From positions 62,001-126,000 of the forward strand of contig JBELMC010000001.1 of the NCBI GenBank assembly GCA_042096155.1: a DNA stretch of 64,000 nucleotides. Reading direction: 5' to 3'. The position numbers were made by a program, and so were the translations under genes. The notes below the pieces were generated by a model, which saw nothing but the letters and a program-made list of their open reading frames with translations, ran no database searches and was not told where the DNA came from. Shown piece after piece: positions 33,228 to 42,329 of this stretch; position 1 is the stretch's first letter, and the number at the start of each line of letters is the position of its first letter. Source of the DNA: Dinoroseobacter sp042096155 (GTDB taxonomy: Bacteria > Pseudomonadota > Alphaproteobacteria > Rhodobacterales > Rhodobacteraceae).

Positions 33228-34409
33228 CTATAATTCGAATGCGATCGCCTCAGCAACACGTGAGATGTTACGAGCGGTCAGGCCCGCGGTATTGATCCGA
33301 CCATCTTCGACCAGATACACGCCATGGGTTTCGCGCAGACGAACCAGCAGATCGTTGTCAAAGCCCAGAATAGAAAACATCCCCCGATGCGCGGCCACAT
33401 AGCCAAACCGGTCATCGCCCAGCGCATCTGCAAGGGCTGTGGCCAGCTTGATGCGATTGGTCTCGATCCTTATGCGCATCTGTGTCAGCTCAGCTTCCCA
33501 ATCGGCGCGCAATTCTGGGTCCGTCAGGATTTCAGTGGCCACACGCGCGCCATGATCCGGCGGGAATGCAAAATTCAACCGGTTCAATGAAATCAATCCA
33601 GCCTGGGCCAACTGGGCCACCTTTGCGGTTTGCGCGACCACAAAAGCGGCCGCGACACGCTCTCGGTACAGACCAAAGCTCTTGGATCCCGACAGCGCAA
33701 CCATCATCTGCGGCAGACGCGCGGCCAAAATACGCAGACCTGTGGTATCGGCCAACACCCCATCGCCAAAGCCCAGATAGGCCGCGTCAACCAGAGGCAG
33801 TGCACCTGTCTGCGCCAGAAGATCCGCCAACAGGTTCCACTGATCCAAATCCAGATCTGCGCCTGTCGGATTGTGACAGGCCGCGTGAAGAATCACGACA
33901 TCCTCAGGACCAGTGCCCGCAAGATCCGCCATCATTGCGTCAAACGCGACCTGACCGGTTTTTTGATCATAATACCCATAGCGACGCACTGGCATCCCGA
34001 TGGCTTCGCCAATACCGGGATGGTTCGGCCATGTCGGCTCTGACATCCAGACGCGCGCAGACGGTTTCGCCAGATTTGCAAGATCCAGCAGCTGGCGCAG
34101 CGCAGAGCTGCCGCCCGGTGTCGCAACCGTTGCAATTCGACCCGGTTCAACCGATGACCCGAACACCCATTCGCGAGCAGCGGTCTGGAACGCAGGGTCT
34201 CCTCCCAGGCCAAGATAGCTTTTGGTGTTCTGGCTTGCGAGGATCCGCTGTTCGGCGATCTTGACCACCCGAAAGATCGGTGTGTGGCCGGTTTCATCGC
34301 GGTAGACGCCCACGCCAAGGTCGATCTTATTGGTCCGCGTATCGGCCTGAAAGCTTTGCATCAACTTGATGATCGCATCCGGGTCCCGTTGCGGAAGCGC
34401 GTTCAACAT
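33228..34409 (-). CDS. Aromatic/aspartate aminotransferase (class I, TyrB/AspC type)
   Basis: A 393-residue PLP enzyme of the aspartate/tyrosine aminotransferase subgroup Ib-like (AspC/TyrB). KIDLGVGVYRDETGHTPIF, KSYLGLGGDPAF, the LHAACHNPTGADLD cofactor loop, PLVDAAYLGFGDG and the Schiff-base lysine in SGSKSFGLYRERV are all present, as is the substrate Arg region in the C-terminal RINTAGL. It moves amino groups between aspartate or aromatic amino acids and 2-oxoglutarate; substrate range cannot be fixed from sequence. Followed by its own terminator and preceded by the sulfurtransferase gene six bases away. Confidence 0.92.
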   Translation of the reverse strand: MLNALPQRDPDAIIKLMQSFQADTRTNKIDLGVGVYRDETGHTPIFRVVKIAEQRILASQNTKSYLGLGGDPAFQTAAREWVFGSSVEPGRIATVATPGGSSALRQLLDLANLAKPSARVWMSEPTWPNHPGIGEAIGMPVRRYGYYDQKTGQVAFDAMMADLAGTGPEDVVILHAACHNPTGADLDLDQWNLLADLLAQTGALPLVDAAYLGFGDGVLADTTGLRILAARLPQMMVALSGSKSFGLYRERVAAAFVVAQTAKVAQLAQAGLISLNRLNFAFPPDHGARVATEILTDPELRADWEAELTQMRIRIETNRIKLATALADALGDDRFGYVAAHRGMFSILGFDNDLLVRLRETHGVYLVEDGRINTAGLTARNISRVAEAIAFEL

Positions 34410-34415
34410 GCCTCT

Positions 34416-35264
34416 TTATCCTGTTTCAATAGCCAGTGCGGGGAATTGTCCCCATTCTGCCCAGGAGCCGTCGTAAAGTGCGTGGTCCACATGGCCAAGA
34501 CGATCCAGCGCCAGGTTTAAAATCGCCGCTGTCACACCAGAGCCACAGCTGGTGATGATCGACTTGCTCAGGTCGACGTCCGCGGCCTCAAAAACCGCGC
34601 GCAGCTCGGAATTGGACTTCATCGTGCCTGCTGCGGTCAAAACCGTCTTGAACGGCACATTTCGTGCGCCCGGAATATGGCCCGCACGCAAGCCAGGCCG
34701 CGGCTCGGGATCGTCGCCACGGAACCGGGAGGCGGGTCGCGCATCGACGATCATCGGATGGCCCAGCTTCAACGCAGCAGCGACCTGGGTGACATCCTTG
34801 ATCAGACCGGCACGGCGGCGCACGGTGATGTGGCGCTCACGAATCATTGGGGGCATATCCTCGATTGGGTGCCCTTCGGCCTGCCACTTGCCAAAGCCGC
34901 CATCCAACACTGCCACATCGGTTTTGCCCATCAGATTGAACAGCCACCGCATCCGCGCGGCCGAAAAGATCCCCGCGCCGTCATAGACGACCACCTGATG
35001 TCCGTCTCCGATGCCCATCGCCCGCATGCGGCTCATGAATTTCTCGACCGGGGGCGCAGTGTTGGGCAAGTCTGAGCGGGCATCGCTGAGATCATCGAGA
35101 TCGACAAATCGCGCGCCGGGGATATGCGCCGCATCATATTCGGCTTTCGCATCTCGCTGCATGTCCGGCAAGTACCATGACGCATCAATGATCCGCAGAT
35201 CCGGGTCGTTTAAATGCAGGGCCAACCAAGAGGTCGAGACCAATGTTTTGGGATCATCAGTCAT
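34416..35264 (-). CDS. sseA: 3-mercaptopyruvate sulfurtransferase
   Basis: A 282-residue tandem rhodanese protein. The first, inactive domain (~1-130) has VVVYDGAGIFSAARMRWLF; the second (~155-280) has the active-site loop ITSCGSGVTAAIL, where CG[ST]GV[TI] marks mercaptopyruvate rather than thiosulfate specificity. It transfers sulfur from 3-mercaptopyruvate to thiol or cyanide acceptors. Located upstream of and in the same direction as the aminotransferase, which could generate mercaptopyruvate from cysteine, so the pair may form a cysteine-to-sulfane route (inference). The 176-base gap on its 5' side holds no gene I can recognise. Confidence 0.92.
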   Translation of the reverse strand: MTDDPKTLVSTSWLALHLNDPDLRIIDASWYLPDMQRDAKAEYDAAHIPGARFVDLDDLSDARSDLPNTAPPVEKFMSRMRAMGIGDGHQVVVYDGAGIFSAARMRWLFNLMGKTDVAVLDGGFGKWQAEGHPIEDMPPMIRERHITVRRRAGLIKDVTQVAAALKLGHPMIVDARPASRFRGDDPEPRPGLRAGHIPGARNVPFKTVLTAAGTMKSNSELRAVFEAADVDLSKSIITSCGSGVTAAILNLALDRLGHVDHALYDGSWAEWGQFPALAIETG

Positions 35265-35440
35265 GGGATTTAGGCTCCGGATGCGTTTTCGGTCCTGATC
35301 GCTATCGCCCGGAAATCAAATTTTGTCCAGACATGGCGGCTTTTTAGGCCCCAAGTCCGTGCCGATCCGTCTCTCGCAGAATGCCGCACGACCTGTCGGC
35401 CTGAGGGCGTCCGCCGTGCCCGGTCAATCATGAAGATGGC

Positions 35441-35917
35441 TTACCCCTGTTGCTTCAAAAGGCGGTTTTTTTGGCGGTTCCAATCCCGTTTGGCATCACT
35501 CGCCCGCTTATCGGCCAACTTTTTGCCCTTGGCGATCCCGATCTTCATCTTCACAAGACCACGATGATTGAAATACATCACCAATGGCACGAGAGTCATT
35601 CCCTCGCGCTGGGTCGCGTTCCACAACTTGGACAGTTCGCGCCGACGGACCAACAACTTGCGCCGCCGCCGTTCCTCATGGGTGAAGGTCTTGGCCTGTT
35701 TGTAAGGTGCAATATAGCCGTTCACCAACCACAGCTCGCCGTTTTCGACCGCCGCGTAGCTGTCCGCGATATTGGAGCCCCCCACCCGCAACGACTTCAC
35801 CTCAGAGCCCTCCAGCATGAGCCCGACTTCCAAATCATCCTCGATGGCGTATTCACGCCGTGCCCGCCGATTTTCGGCAATCACCTTGTAATTGGGGTCT
35901 GATTTACTTTGTGCCAT
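35441..35917 (-). CDS. smpB: SsrA-binding protein SmpB
   Basis: A 158-residue tmRNA-binding protein needed for trans-translation rescue of stalled ribosomes. It has KVIAENRRARREYAIEDDLE, GLMLEGSEVKSLRVGGSNIADSY, HEERRRRKLLVRRREL and the basic C-terminal tail KLADKRASDAKRDWNRQKNR, which folds in the mRNA channel. Length is normal. It follows dapA in the same direction after 99 bases; the tmRNA gene ssrA is not in the window. Confidence 0.95.
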   Translation of the reverse strand: MAQSKSDPNYKVIAENRRARREYAIEDDLEVGLMLEGSEVKSLRVGGSNIADSYAAVENGELWLVNGYIAPYKQAKTFTHEERRRRKLLVRRRELSKLWNATQREGMTLVPLVMYFNHRGLVKMKIGIAKGKKLADKRASDAKRDWNRQKNRLLKQQG

Positions 35918-36016
35918 CGTCGCGCTTATCTAAGGACCGCGCAGAGATCACGCAACGGCCCGTGTCAAAATAGTAAGTCCATCGCAGCCCGTAGCCGGAT
36001 TTTCCAACACGAATAG

Positions 36017-36889
36017 CTAGATCAATCCAACATGCGCCATTGCGGATTTCAACGCGTCTTTGGTCTTGTCCGTAACCCCAACCAGAGGCAAGCGGACTTC
36101 GTCCGAACACTTGCCCAACAGGCTCATTGCATATTTCGCCCCAACAAGACCCGGCTCAAGAAAGATCGCGCTGTGCAGCGGCAACAACAAATCCTGAAGC
36201 TCTAGGGCTTTGGTATAGTCGCCTGCCAAGGTGGCCTCTTGGAACTGCGCGCACAGTTTCGGGGCCACATTCGCGGTCACCGAGATACACCCGACCCCCC
36301 CGTGCACATTAAAGCCCAGGGCGCTGGCATCTTCGCCCGACAATTGTACAAAATCTGGCCCACAAGTCGCGCGTTGATGGCTGACCCGCGTGATATCGCC
36401 GGTGGCATCTTTGACCCCGACGATCCGGGGCAGCTTTGCCAGCTCGCCCATGGTCTCGGGCGTCATGTCCACGACCGATCGTCCGGGGATATTGTAAATG
36501 ATAATCGGCAGATCGCAGGCGTCGTGCAAGGCTGTATAATGCGCGATCAGCCCCTCTTGCGTCGGTTTGTTATAATACGGGGTCACAACCAGACCAGCCG
36601 AGGCACCTGCCCGCTGGGCATGCTGCAAAAGCCCCATGCTTTCGGCGGTGTTGTTGCTGCCTGCTCCGGCCACGACTGGCACACGGCCTGCAGCGGCCTC
36701 GATCACCGCACTGACAACGGCTTCATGCTCGGCATGGCTCAGTGTCGGGCTTTCGCCGGTCGTGCCCACCGGCACCAACCCGTGCGAGCCTTCGCCGATG
36801 TGCCATTCAACCAGCGCACCGAGGGTGTCATAATCCACCTCTCCTTGTTTCAAGGGAGTCACCAAGGCGGGCATGGATCCTTTAAACAT
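36017..36889 (-). CDS. dapA: 4-hydroxy-tetrahydrodipicolinate synthase
   Basis: A 290-residue aldolase condensing pyruvate with aspartate semialdehyde, first committed step of lysine and diaminopimelate synthesis. ALVTPLKQGEVDYDTLGALV, the GTTGESPTLSHAEH loop, VVTPYYNKPTQEGL with the catalytic Tyr, IYNIPGRSVVDM and the Schiff-base lysine in IVGVKDATGDITR are intact. Divergent from the slt gene across about 155 bases. Confidence 0.96.
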   Translation of the reverse strand: MFKGSMPALVTPLKQGEVDYDTLGALVEWHIGEGSHGLVPVGTTGESPTLSHAEHEAVVSAVIEAAAGRVPVVAGAGSNNTAESMGLLQHAQRAGASAGLVVTPYYNKPTQEGLIAHYTALHDACDLPIIIYNIPGRSVVDMTPETMGELAKLPRIVGVKDATGDITRVSHQRATCGPDFVQLSGEDASALGFNVHGGVGCISVTANVAPKLCAQFQEATLAGDYTKALELQDLLLPLHSAIFLEPGLVGAKYAMSLLGKCSDEVRLPLVGVTDKTKDALKSAMAHVGLI

Positions 36890-37044
36890 CGCAATCTCCT
36901 TCTTGGTTTGGGCGGCGCTCTACGGGCGGATACCCGCCCTGAACCCCTTTGTTCAAGACCTTTAAGCAAATGTCATTTGGACTCGCGGCGCAATCTGCCC
37001 TATTTTCACGCCAGGCAGACAGCACAAAAGGGCGGATAGACCCG

Positions 37045-39012
37045 ATGCGACGGATCAAATGGACCGCGATTGCGCTCCTCACCTTGATGGCAACTGCGAC
37101 GAATGCGCAATCTGACCGCCCACGCCTTTTGGTTCAGGGTCTGGAAGCCGCCAGCACCCAAGATTGGACCACCGCCAATGCTGCGATGCGCGCATTGCAA
37201 GACCAGCCAGCGCGCGATGTCATCCAATGGACCAAATTGCGCGCACGCGAAGGCACCTTTTTGGAATATCTTGATTTTTTGACGCGCAATGCGGATTGGC
37301 CCGGCATGTCTTTGCTGGCGGCCCGTGGCGAGGCCTCGATCCCCGACACGGCCCGCGCTGCGGATGTGTTGGCTTATTTTGCCGACCATGCGCCCCGCAC
37401 TGGCGAGGGCACGCTTCGACTGGCGGCCGTTGAGAGAGCCCGTGGCAATATCGTCCAAGCCGACGCGCTGATCGTGAACGCCTGGCGTGCGTTCCGTCTG
37501 GATGCGGAGACCGAGGCCAAATTCCTGGCGCAGTTCAGCGCCCTTCTGGCCGATCACCATGCCGATCGGCTTGATAACCTGTTGTGGGACGGCGCCACAG
37601 GTGCCGCGCGCCGCATGATCCCGTTGGTGTCCAACGACGCGCGTCTGTCCGCGCAAGCCCGGATCGCGCTGCGCGAAAACCAAGACGGTGTCGACGCCGC
37701 CATTGAGGCTGTGCCCGCTGACTTGCAAAACGGTGCGGGCCTCGCCTACGAGCGCTATTTGTGGCGCCTGAACAAAAACCGTTCGGACGATGCACGAGAT
37801 TTGATGCTGGACCGCTCGACCTCGGCGGCAGCCCTGGGTCGCCCCGAACTCTGGGGCAACCGCAGACGGTCTTTTGCCCGCGATCTGATGCGCGACGGTC
37901 GCAACCGCGAGGCCTACCAGCTGGCCGCCAATCACTTCATCGGTCAGGGCCGAGGCGAGGCTCCGCGCGGCAACAATTACAGTGACTTGGAATGGTTGGC
38001 AGGCTTTATTGCCCTGCGCAAGCTCGGTGACCCCCACGTCGCCTTGCGTCATTTCCAACGCCATCAGGCCGCTGTCGCCTCGCCCATTTCACTGGGCCGC
38101 GCCGGATATTGGGAGGGTCGCGCCTATGAGGCGATGGGCGACAGCGACAAGGCTCGTGCCGCCTATCTGCGCGCAGCCACCCATCAAACCAGTTTCTATG
38201 GTCAGCTTGCCGCGGAGCGGGCAGGCGTTGCGACAGATCCCGCGCTGGTTGGAACAGAAACCTTCCCCGATTGGCGCGAAGCCACATTTCTTGGCACGTC
38301 CGTCATGCGCGCGGGCTTGTTTTTGCACGAAGCCGGCAATCGCACTCTGGCCAACCGATTTATCGGGCATCTGTCGGAGCGTTTGGAGCGCAGCCAACGC
38401 GGACAGCTCGCCGATCTGGTCCTGGCGCTGAACGAACCCTTCATCGCGCTCCGGCTCGCCAAATACGCAGCAGGCGAAGGCCAGCTGTTGCATCGGGCCT
38501 ATCACCCTGTGACAAATTTAATCCGCAGCCCGCTGCCTGTGAACCCAGCCCTCGCGCTGGCGATTGCACGACGTGAATCCGAGTTCAATCCGACAGTGGT
38601 CAGCCCGGCAGGCGCGCTTGGCCTGATGCAAGTGATGCCGCGCACGGGCGAGGCGATGGCGCGCGATCTCGGTATTGCGCAGTTTCAAACCGCGCATTTG
38701 TTGTCGCAGCCGAACCTGAACGCGCGGCTGGGCAGCCAATATTTGTTGCAACAGATCCAGGAATTTGGCAGCAATATCCTCCTGGTGGCGGCGGCCTATA
38801 ATGCCGGGCCGTCACGCGCGCGCGCCTGGATCGCGCGTTTCGGCGACCCCCGCAGCGGGCAGGTCGATATTGTCGACTGGGTCGAACACATACCGTTCCG
38901 CGAGACCCGCAACTATGTCATGCGGATCACCGAGTCGCTGCTGGTCTACCAGATGATGCTGGCCGGGCGTCCGTTGAAGCTTGCGCCAACCCAGATCCTT
39001 ACGATGCGCTAG
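37045..39012 (+). CDS. slt: Soluble lytic murein transglycosylase, Slt70 type
   Basis: A 655-residue periplasmic enzyme cleaving glycan strands with 1,6-anhydro ends. Signal peptide WTAIALLTLMATATNAQ, then a long alpha-helical superhelix (~40-480) with TPR-like pairs (YWEGRAYEAMGDSDKARAAY), and a C-terminal SLT catalytic domain with ALAIARRESEFNPTVVSPAG (catalytic Glu), ALGLMQVMPRTGEAMARDLG, LNARLGSQYLLQQ and LVAAAYNAGPSRARAWIAR. The ATG at 37045 is chosen as it opens directly into the signal peptide. Its 3' end overlaps the convergent EamA gene by 14 bases. Confidence 0.94.
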   Translation: MRRIKWTAIALLTLMATATNAQSDRPRLLVQGLEAASTQDWTTANAAMRALQDQPARDVIQWTKLRAREGTFLEYLDFLTRNADWPGMSLLAARGEASIPDTARAADVLAYFADHAPRTGEGTLRLAAVERARGNIVQADALIVNAWRAFRLDAETEAKFLAQFSALLADHHADRLDNLLWDGATGAARRMIPLVSNDARLSAQARIALRENQDGVDAAIEAVPADLQNGAGLAYERYLWRLNKNRSDDARDLMLDRSTSAAALGRPELWGNRRRSFARDLMRDGRNREAYQLAANHFIGQGRGEAPRGNNYSDLEWLAGFIALRKLGDPHVALRHFQRHQAAVASPISLGRAGYWEGRAYEAMGDSDKARAAYLRAATHQTSFYGQLAAERAGVATDPALVGTETFPDWREATFLGTSVMRAGLFLHEAGNRTLANRFIGHLSERLERSQRGQLADLVLALNEPFIALRLAKYAAGEGQLLHRAYHPVTNLIRSPLPVNPALALAIARRESEFNPTVVSPAGALGLMQVMPRTGEAMARDLGIAQFQTAHLLSQPNLNARLGSQYLLQQIQEFGSNILLVAAAYNAGPSRARAWIARFGDPRSGQVDIVDWVEHIPFRETRNYVMRITESLLVYQMMLAGRPLKLAPTQILTMR

Positions 39013-39880
39013 CGACGCGCTTTTGGTGCTCGCGCCACAATGTAAACAGCCCGGCAGCCACAACAATAGCCGCCCCAATGGCAACGTTTATACGCAAGGT
39101 CTCGCCGAAAATCGTAATTCCGAGGGCCGCGGCAAACACCAGCTGCAGAAAAGCAAACGGCTGGACCACCCCCGCCTCGGCCACCTCATAGCATTTGATT
39201 AACGTGAAATGTCCCGTCACGCCGGTCACGCACAACGCCGCCATCCACATCGAATCTGAGGGGGTCATTGGCTCCAGAAACCAGATGCCGATCAAGGTCG
39301 CTGCAACCGCCCCCGCCGTTCCTGTCCAAAAAAAGCTTGTCGCAGCACTGTCTTGTCGCGCCACATACCGGGTCAGCAAACCATAAAGCGCGAACATCAA
39401 CGCCGACGCCAACGGCACCAGCGCATAGATCGAGAACACGCCACCGCTGGGCTGTAAGATGATCAGGACCCCGACAAAGCCGACCGCAATCGCAGTCCAC
39501 CTACGCCACCCGACAGACTCGCCCAAAACGATCCCGGACAGTGCTGCGATCAACAACGGGTAGCTTGTGAAAACCGCATGGCTCTCGGTCAGCCCCAGCA
39601 AGGTGAATGCGGTCACCATGACACAAATCTCAACCACCAATAGCACAGACCGAAACATCTGCATCAACGGCTGCTTCGTCAAAGCGACCCGACGCACACC
39701 GCCCGCTTTGCGCACAGCAAGAGCAATCACGAAAGCCGCGAAAAACCAATAGCGGATCATCACCACCATGAAGACGTTGTATTCAGACGCCAAATGCCGC
39801 GAAATCGCGTCTTGGCTGGCGAAAACCGCTGTGGTCGCGATCATCAGCCAGATGCCCAACCAAGTGTTGTTATTTATCAT
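38999..39880 (-). CDS. EamA family (DMT) transporter
   Basis: A 293-residue protein with ten predicted membrane segments in two EamA repeats. The first repeat runs from IWLMIATTAVFASQDAISRH through FTSYPLLIAALSGIVLGESVG, and the second from LVPLASALMFALYGLLTRYV to IFGETLRINVAIGAAIVVAAG, each containing the usual G-E near its last helix. These drug/metabolite transporters export or import small metabolites; substrate unknown. Its ATG overlaps the stop of mnmD (ATGA), so it is the second gene of that unit. Confidence 0.9.
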   Translation of the reverse strand: MINNNTWLGIWLMIATTAVFASQDAISRHLASEYNVFMVVMIRYWFFAAFVIALAVRKAGGVRRVALTKQPLMQMFRSVLLVVEICVMVTAFTLLGLTESHAVFTSYPLLIAALSGIVLGESVGWRRWTAIAVGFVGVLIILQPSGGVFSIYALVPLASALMFALYGLLTRYVARQDSAATSFFWTGTAGAVAATLIGIWFLEPMTPSDSMWMAALCVTGVTGHFTLIKCYEVAEAGVVQPFAFLQLVFAAALGITIFGETLRINVAIGAAIVVAAGLFTLWREHQKRVASAS

Positions 39881-40539
39881 GTCAGAGGATCCAATACACC
39901 AACACTCATGTGTCGCTTGCGGCCGTAGCCCGGTTTGCGCGTCACTGTAAAGCCTGCCATTTGCAGCGCGCGGCGAACGTGGCCTGCAGCGGTATAGCTG
40001 GCAAATGTCCCGCCTGGGGCGGTGTGTCGTGCAACAGCGCGCATCAGATCAGGGCCCCAGAGCTCGGGGTTCTTGGCCGGCGAAAATCCGTCCAGAAACC
40101 ATGCATCAGCCATGCCCGTCCACATGGGCAACGCCGTCCGGGCATCGCCTTCGATCACGGTCAGCGTGGCCTTGCCAAGCTGCCATGTCCCCCCATGGCC
40201 CGTCCATATATCCAGCAAAGGTGTCGGATCGAGCATCGGAAACGGCGCCAAAGCACGGGCCATATCATCCACAGACAAGGGAAACGCCTCAAATGATGTA
40301 TATCGAAACGGTACTGCGCTGGCATGCAGGACGGACAGAAAGCTCAGACCCGTGCCAAAGCCCAGCTCGGCAATGTGGAACCCGGGCACCAAACGCGTCG
40401 GTAAATCATTGCCACGCAAAAACACATGGGCGGTCTCGGCGACACCATCATCCAACGAATAATACGGATCGTCAAAACGTCGGGCGATGGGCACTTCGCC
40501 CTGCCACGCGACATCTGAACGGTGGTCCTTGCTGCACAT
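39877..40539 (-). CDS. mnmD: tRNA (5-methylaminomethyl-2-thiouridine)(34)-methyltransferase MnmD
   Basis: A 220-residue methyltransferase, equivalent to the N-terminal half of E. coli MnmC, carrying out the last methylation of mnm5s2U34 in tRNAs. DDPYYSLDDGVAETAHVFL, the SAM-binding IAELGFGTGLSFLSVL, YTSFEAFPLS, DAWFLDGFSPAKNPELWGPD and GGTFASYTAAGHVRRALQMAGF are diagnostic. Start at 40539 is supported by TAGGG upstream and loss of family similarity before it. The oxidase half is a separate gene read the opposite way 52 bases away. Confidence 0.93.
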   Translation of the reverse strand: MCSKDHRSDVAWQGEVPIARRFDDPYYSLDDGVAETAHVFLRGNDLPTRLVPGFHIAELGFGTGLSFLSVLHASAVPFRYTSFEAFPLSVDDMARALAPFPMLDPTPLLDIWTGHGGTWQLGKATLTVIEGDARTALPMWTGMADAWFLDGFSPAKNPELWGPDLMRAVARHTAPGGTFASYTAAGHVRRALQMAGFTVTRKPGYGRKRHMSVGVLDPLT

Positions 40540-40591
40540 CTGCCCTAAGCCTCTGACCCAACACACGCCACAATGCGCAGGAGACTGAGGC

Positions 40592-41635
40592 TTGGCAATC
40601 GCAGACTTCACCGTTTTGGGCGGCGGCATCTTCGGCTTGTCGATCGCATGGGTCTTGACCCAAAGAGGCGCCAAGGTGCGCTTGATCGAGCGTGCCCAGA
40701 TCGGGGCGGGCAGCTCCGGAGGGATCGTCGGTGCGCTGGCTCCGCACACACCTGAGAATTGGAACGAGAAAAAGGCGTTCCAGCGCGACAGCCTGTTGAT
40801 GGCCGAGCAGTTTTGGTCCGAGATCGCCGACGTCTCGGGCCAAGATCCCGGCTATGCCCGCTTGGGTCGGCTGCAAGCAATCCAAGATCCGCGCGGGCTG
40901 GAACTGGCGCGCGCGCGCGCCAAGGGCGCCACGCAGCTGTGGCAGGGTCAAGCGCAATGGGATCTTGTGCCAGATGACAGCTTTTCCGGCTGGGCCCCTG
41001 CCGCGCCAACCGGATGGATGATCCAAGACACCCTGACCGCGCGCTTGCATCCGCGACGCGCATGTACGGCGTTGGCAACAGCGCTCCGCGCGGTCGGAGC
41101 GGACCTCCTGCTTGGCGATCATCCGTGCCAAGGTGTTGTGATCGAGGCAACGGGCGTTGCAGGGTTGCATGCGCTTTCGCGTGCCAAGTGCAAGCTGGTC
41201 GGCACCGGGGTCAAGGGCCAAGCCGCGCTGCTCGATTATGACGCCCGTGCGCTGCCACAATTGTTCTTGGACGCGCTGCACATCGTGCCCCATGCAGATG
41301 GAACAACTGCAATCGGATCAACCTCTGAGCGGACATACACTGACGGCGCCACAACCGATGGTCTGCTCGACGCCTTGATTGAAAAGGCGCGCAACATCTG
41401 CCCGGCCTTGCGGGACGCGCCGGTTTTGCAACGCTGGGCGGGTGAGCGCCCACGCGCAAAATCTCGCGCGCCGATATTGGGCGAGCATCCTCTGTGGCCT
41501 GGTCATTTCATCGCCAATGGCGGCTTCAAAATCGGTTTTGGTATGGCGCCCAAAGTCGCCCAAGTGATGGCAGATCTGGTGCTGGAAGGCCACGATGCGA
41601 TCCCTGAGGGTTTTCGGCCAGAGGCTAGTCTTTGA
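40592..41635 (+). CDS. FAD-dependent oxidoreductase, MnmC C-terminal (MnmC2) type
   Basis: A 347-residue FAD enzyme of the D-amino-acid-oxidase fold. FTVLGGGIFGLSIAWVLTQR (dinucleotide site), QIGAGSSGGIVGALAPHTPE, IEATGVAGLHAL and the C-terminal GHFIANGGFKIGFGMAPK match the MnmC2 half, which removes the carboxymethyl group of cmnm5U34. In E. coli it is fused to the methyltransferase; here both are separate, divergent genes. Start is TTG at 40592 with AGGAG nine bases upstream. The 3' end overlaps the convergent moaE by 11 bases. Confidence 0.85.
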   Translation: MAIADFTVLGGGIFGLSIAWVLTQRGAKVRLIERAQIGAGSSGGIVGALAPHTPENWNEKKAFQRDSLLMAEQFWSEIADVSGQDPGYARLGRLQAIQDPRGLELARARAKGATQLWQGQAQWDLVPDDSFSGWAPAAPTGWMIQDTLTARLHPRRACTALATALRAVGADLLLGDHPCQGVVIEATGVAGLHALSRAKCKLVGTGVKGQAALLDYDARALPQLFLDALHIVPHADGTTAIGSTSERTYTDGATTDGLLDALIEKARNICPALRDAPVLQRWAGERPRAKSRAPILGEHPLWPGHFIANGGFKIGFGMAPKVAQVMADLVLEGHDAIPEGFRPEASL

Positions 41636-42074
41636 CCCAGCGCGACAGCGCGACCTCGTCTTCCTGTTGCGCCGCAACCCACTGCGCCGACGCAGTTGTA
41701 AGCTCTTTTTTCCAGAACGGTGCGCGCGATTTCAGGTAGTCCATCAGGAATTCTGCAGCCGCGAACGCGTCTGTGCGGTGCGGCGCAGTGGTGGCCACCA
41801 TCATGATGATTTCACCGACCTGCAAGACCCCGTAGCGGTGGATGACCAGCACGTCGCCAAGCGCCCAACGCGCTTGCGCCGTCTTGGCGATTTGCGTGAT
41901 CGCGCGCTCGGTCATGCCGGGATAATGTTCGATCTCAAGGCCCTGCAAGCCACCACTGACATCGCGCACCAGGCCACTGAACGTGACAACGGCCCCTTGA
42001 TCGGTGCGGCTTTCGACAAATCGAGACAGCTCCGCGCCGGGATCAAACCATTCGGCCTGAACCGCAATCCGCAT
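41625..42074 (-). CDS. moaE: Molybdopterin synthase catalytic subunit MoaE
   Basis: A 149-residue large subunit of molybdopterin synthase, which inserts two sulfurs into precursor Z. VVTFSGLVRDVSGG, LEIEHYPGMTERAI, ALGDVLVIHRYGVLQVGE, ATTAPHRTDAFAAAEFLMDY and the catalytic lysines in APFWKKELT are conserved. The C-terminal WVAAQQEDEVALSRWV is typical. Follows moaD by three bases. Confidence 0.95.
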   Translation of the reverse strand: MRIAVQAEWFDPGAELSRFVESRTDQGAVVTFSGLVRDVSGGLQGLEIEHYPGMTERAITQIAKTAQARWALGDVLVIHRYGVLQVGEIIMMVATTAPHRTDAFAAAEFLMDYLKSRAPFWKKELTTASAQWVAAQQEDEVALSRWVKD

Positions 42075-42077
42075 CGT

Positions 42078-42329
42078 TTATCCGCCAGTCATCGGTGGAA
42101 AGAACGCCACTTCGCGGGCCCCCGCCAAAGACGCGTCCATATCCGCAAGCTCTTGATCAATGGCCACGCGTATGGTGCTCAGATCCGAAAAGGCCAGATC
42201 ATAGCGATCTTCGCGGGCGCGCAATTCCGTGACCAAGTCCGCAGCCGTTCTGGCGGATGTCTCAAGCTCTTCGGATCCCAGACCAATCCGTTCACGCAGC
42301 CAGGCGAAATACATCACTCGCAAAGTCAT
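42078..42329 (-). CDS. moaD: Molybdopterin synthase sulfur carrier subunit MoaD
   Basis: An 83-residue ubiquitin-fold sulfur carrier ending in the essential double glycine (FFPPMTGG), which is thiocarboxylated and inserts into MoaE. It opens MTLRVMYFAWLRERIGLGSE. The ATG at 42329 overlaps the pgsA stop (ATGA); the longer upstream frame is pgsA antisense-free overlap and not family-like. Middle of pgsA-moaD-moaE. Confidence 0.95.
   Translation of the reverse strand: MTLRVMYFAWLRERIGLGSEELETSARTAADLVTELRAREDRYDLAFSDLSTIRVAIDQELADMDASLAGAREVAFFPPMTGG

Noticed and set aside
35904..36110. A 68-codon minus-strand frame spanning the smpB-dapA gap
   Set aside because: Starts inside dapA and ends inside smpB, without its own ribosome site or recognisable sequence.
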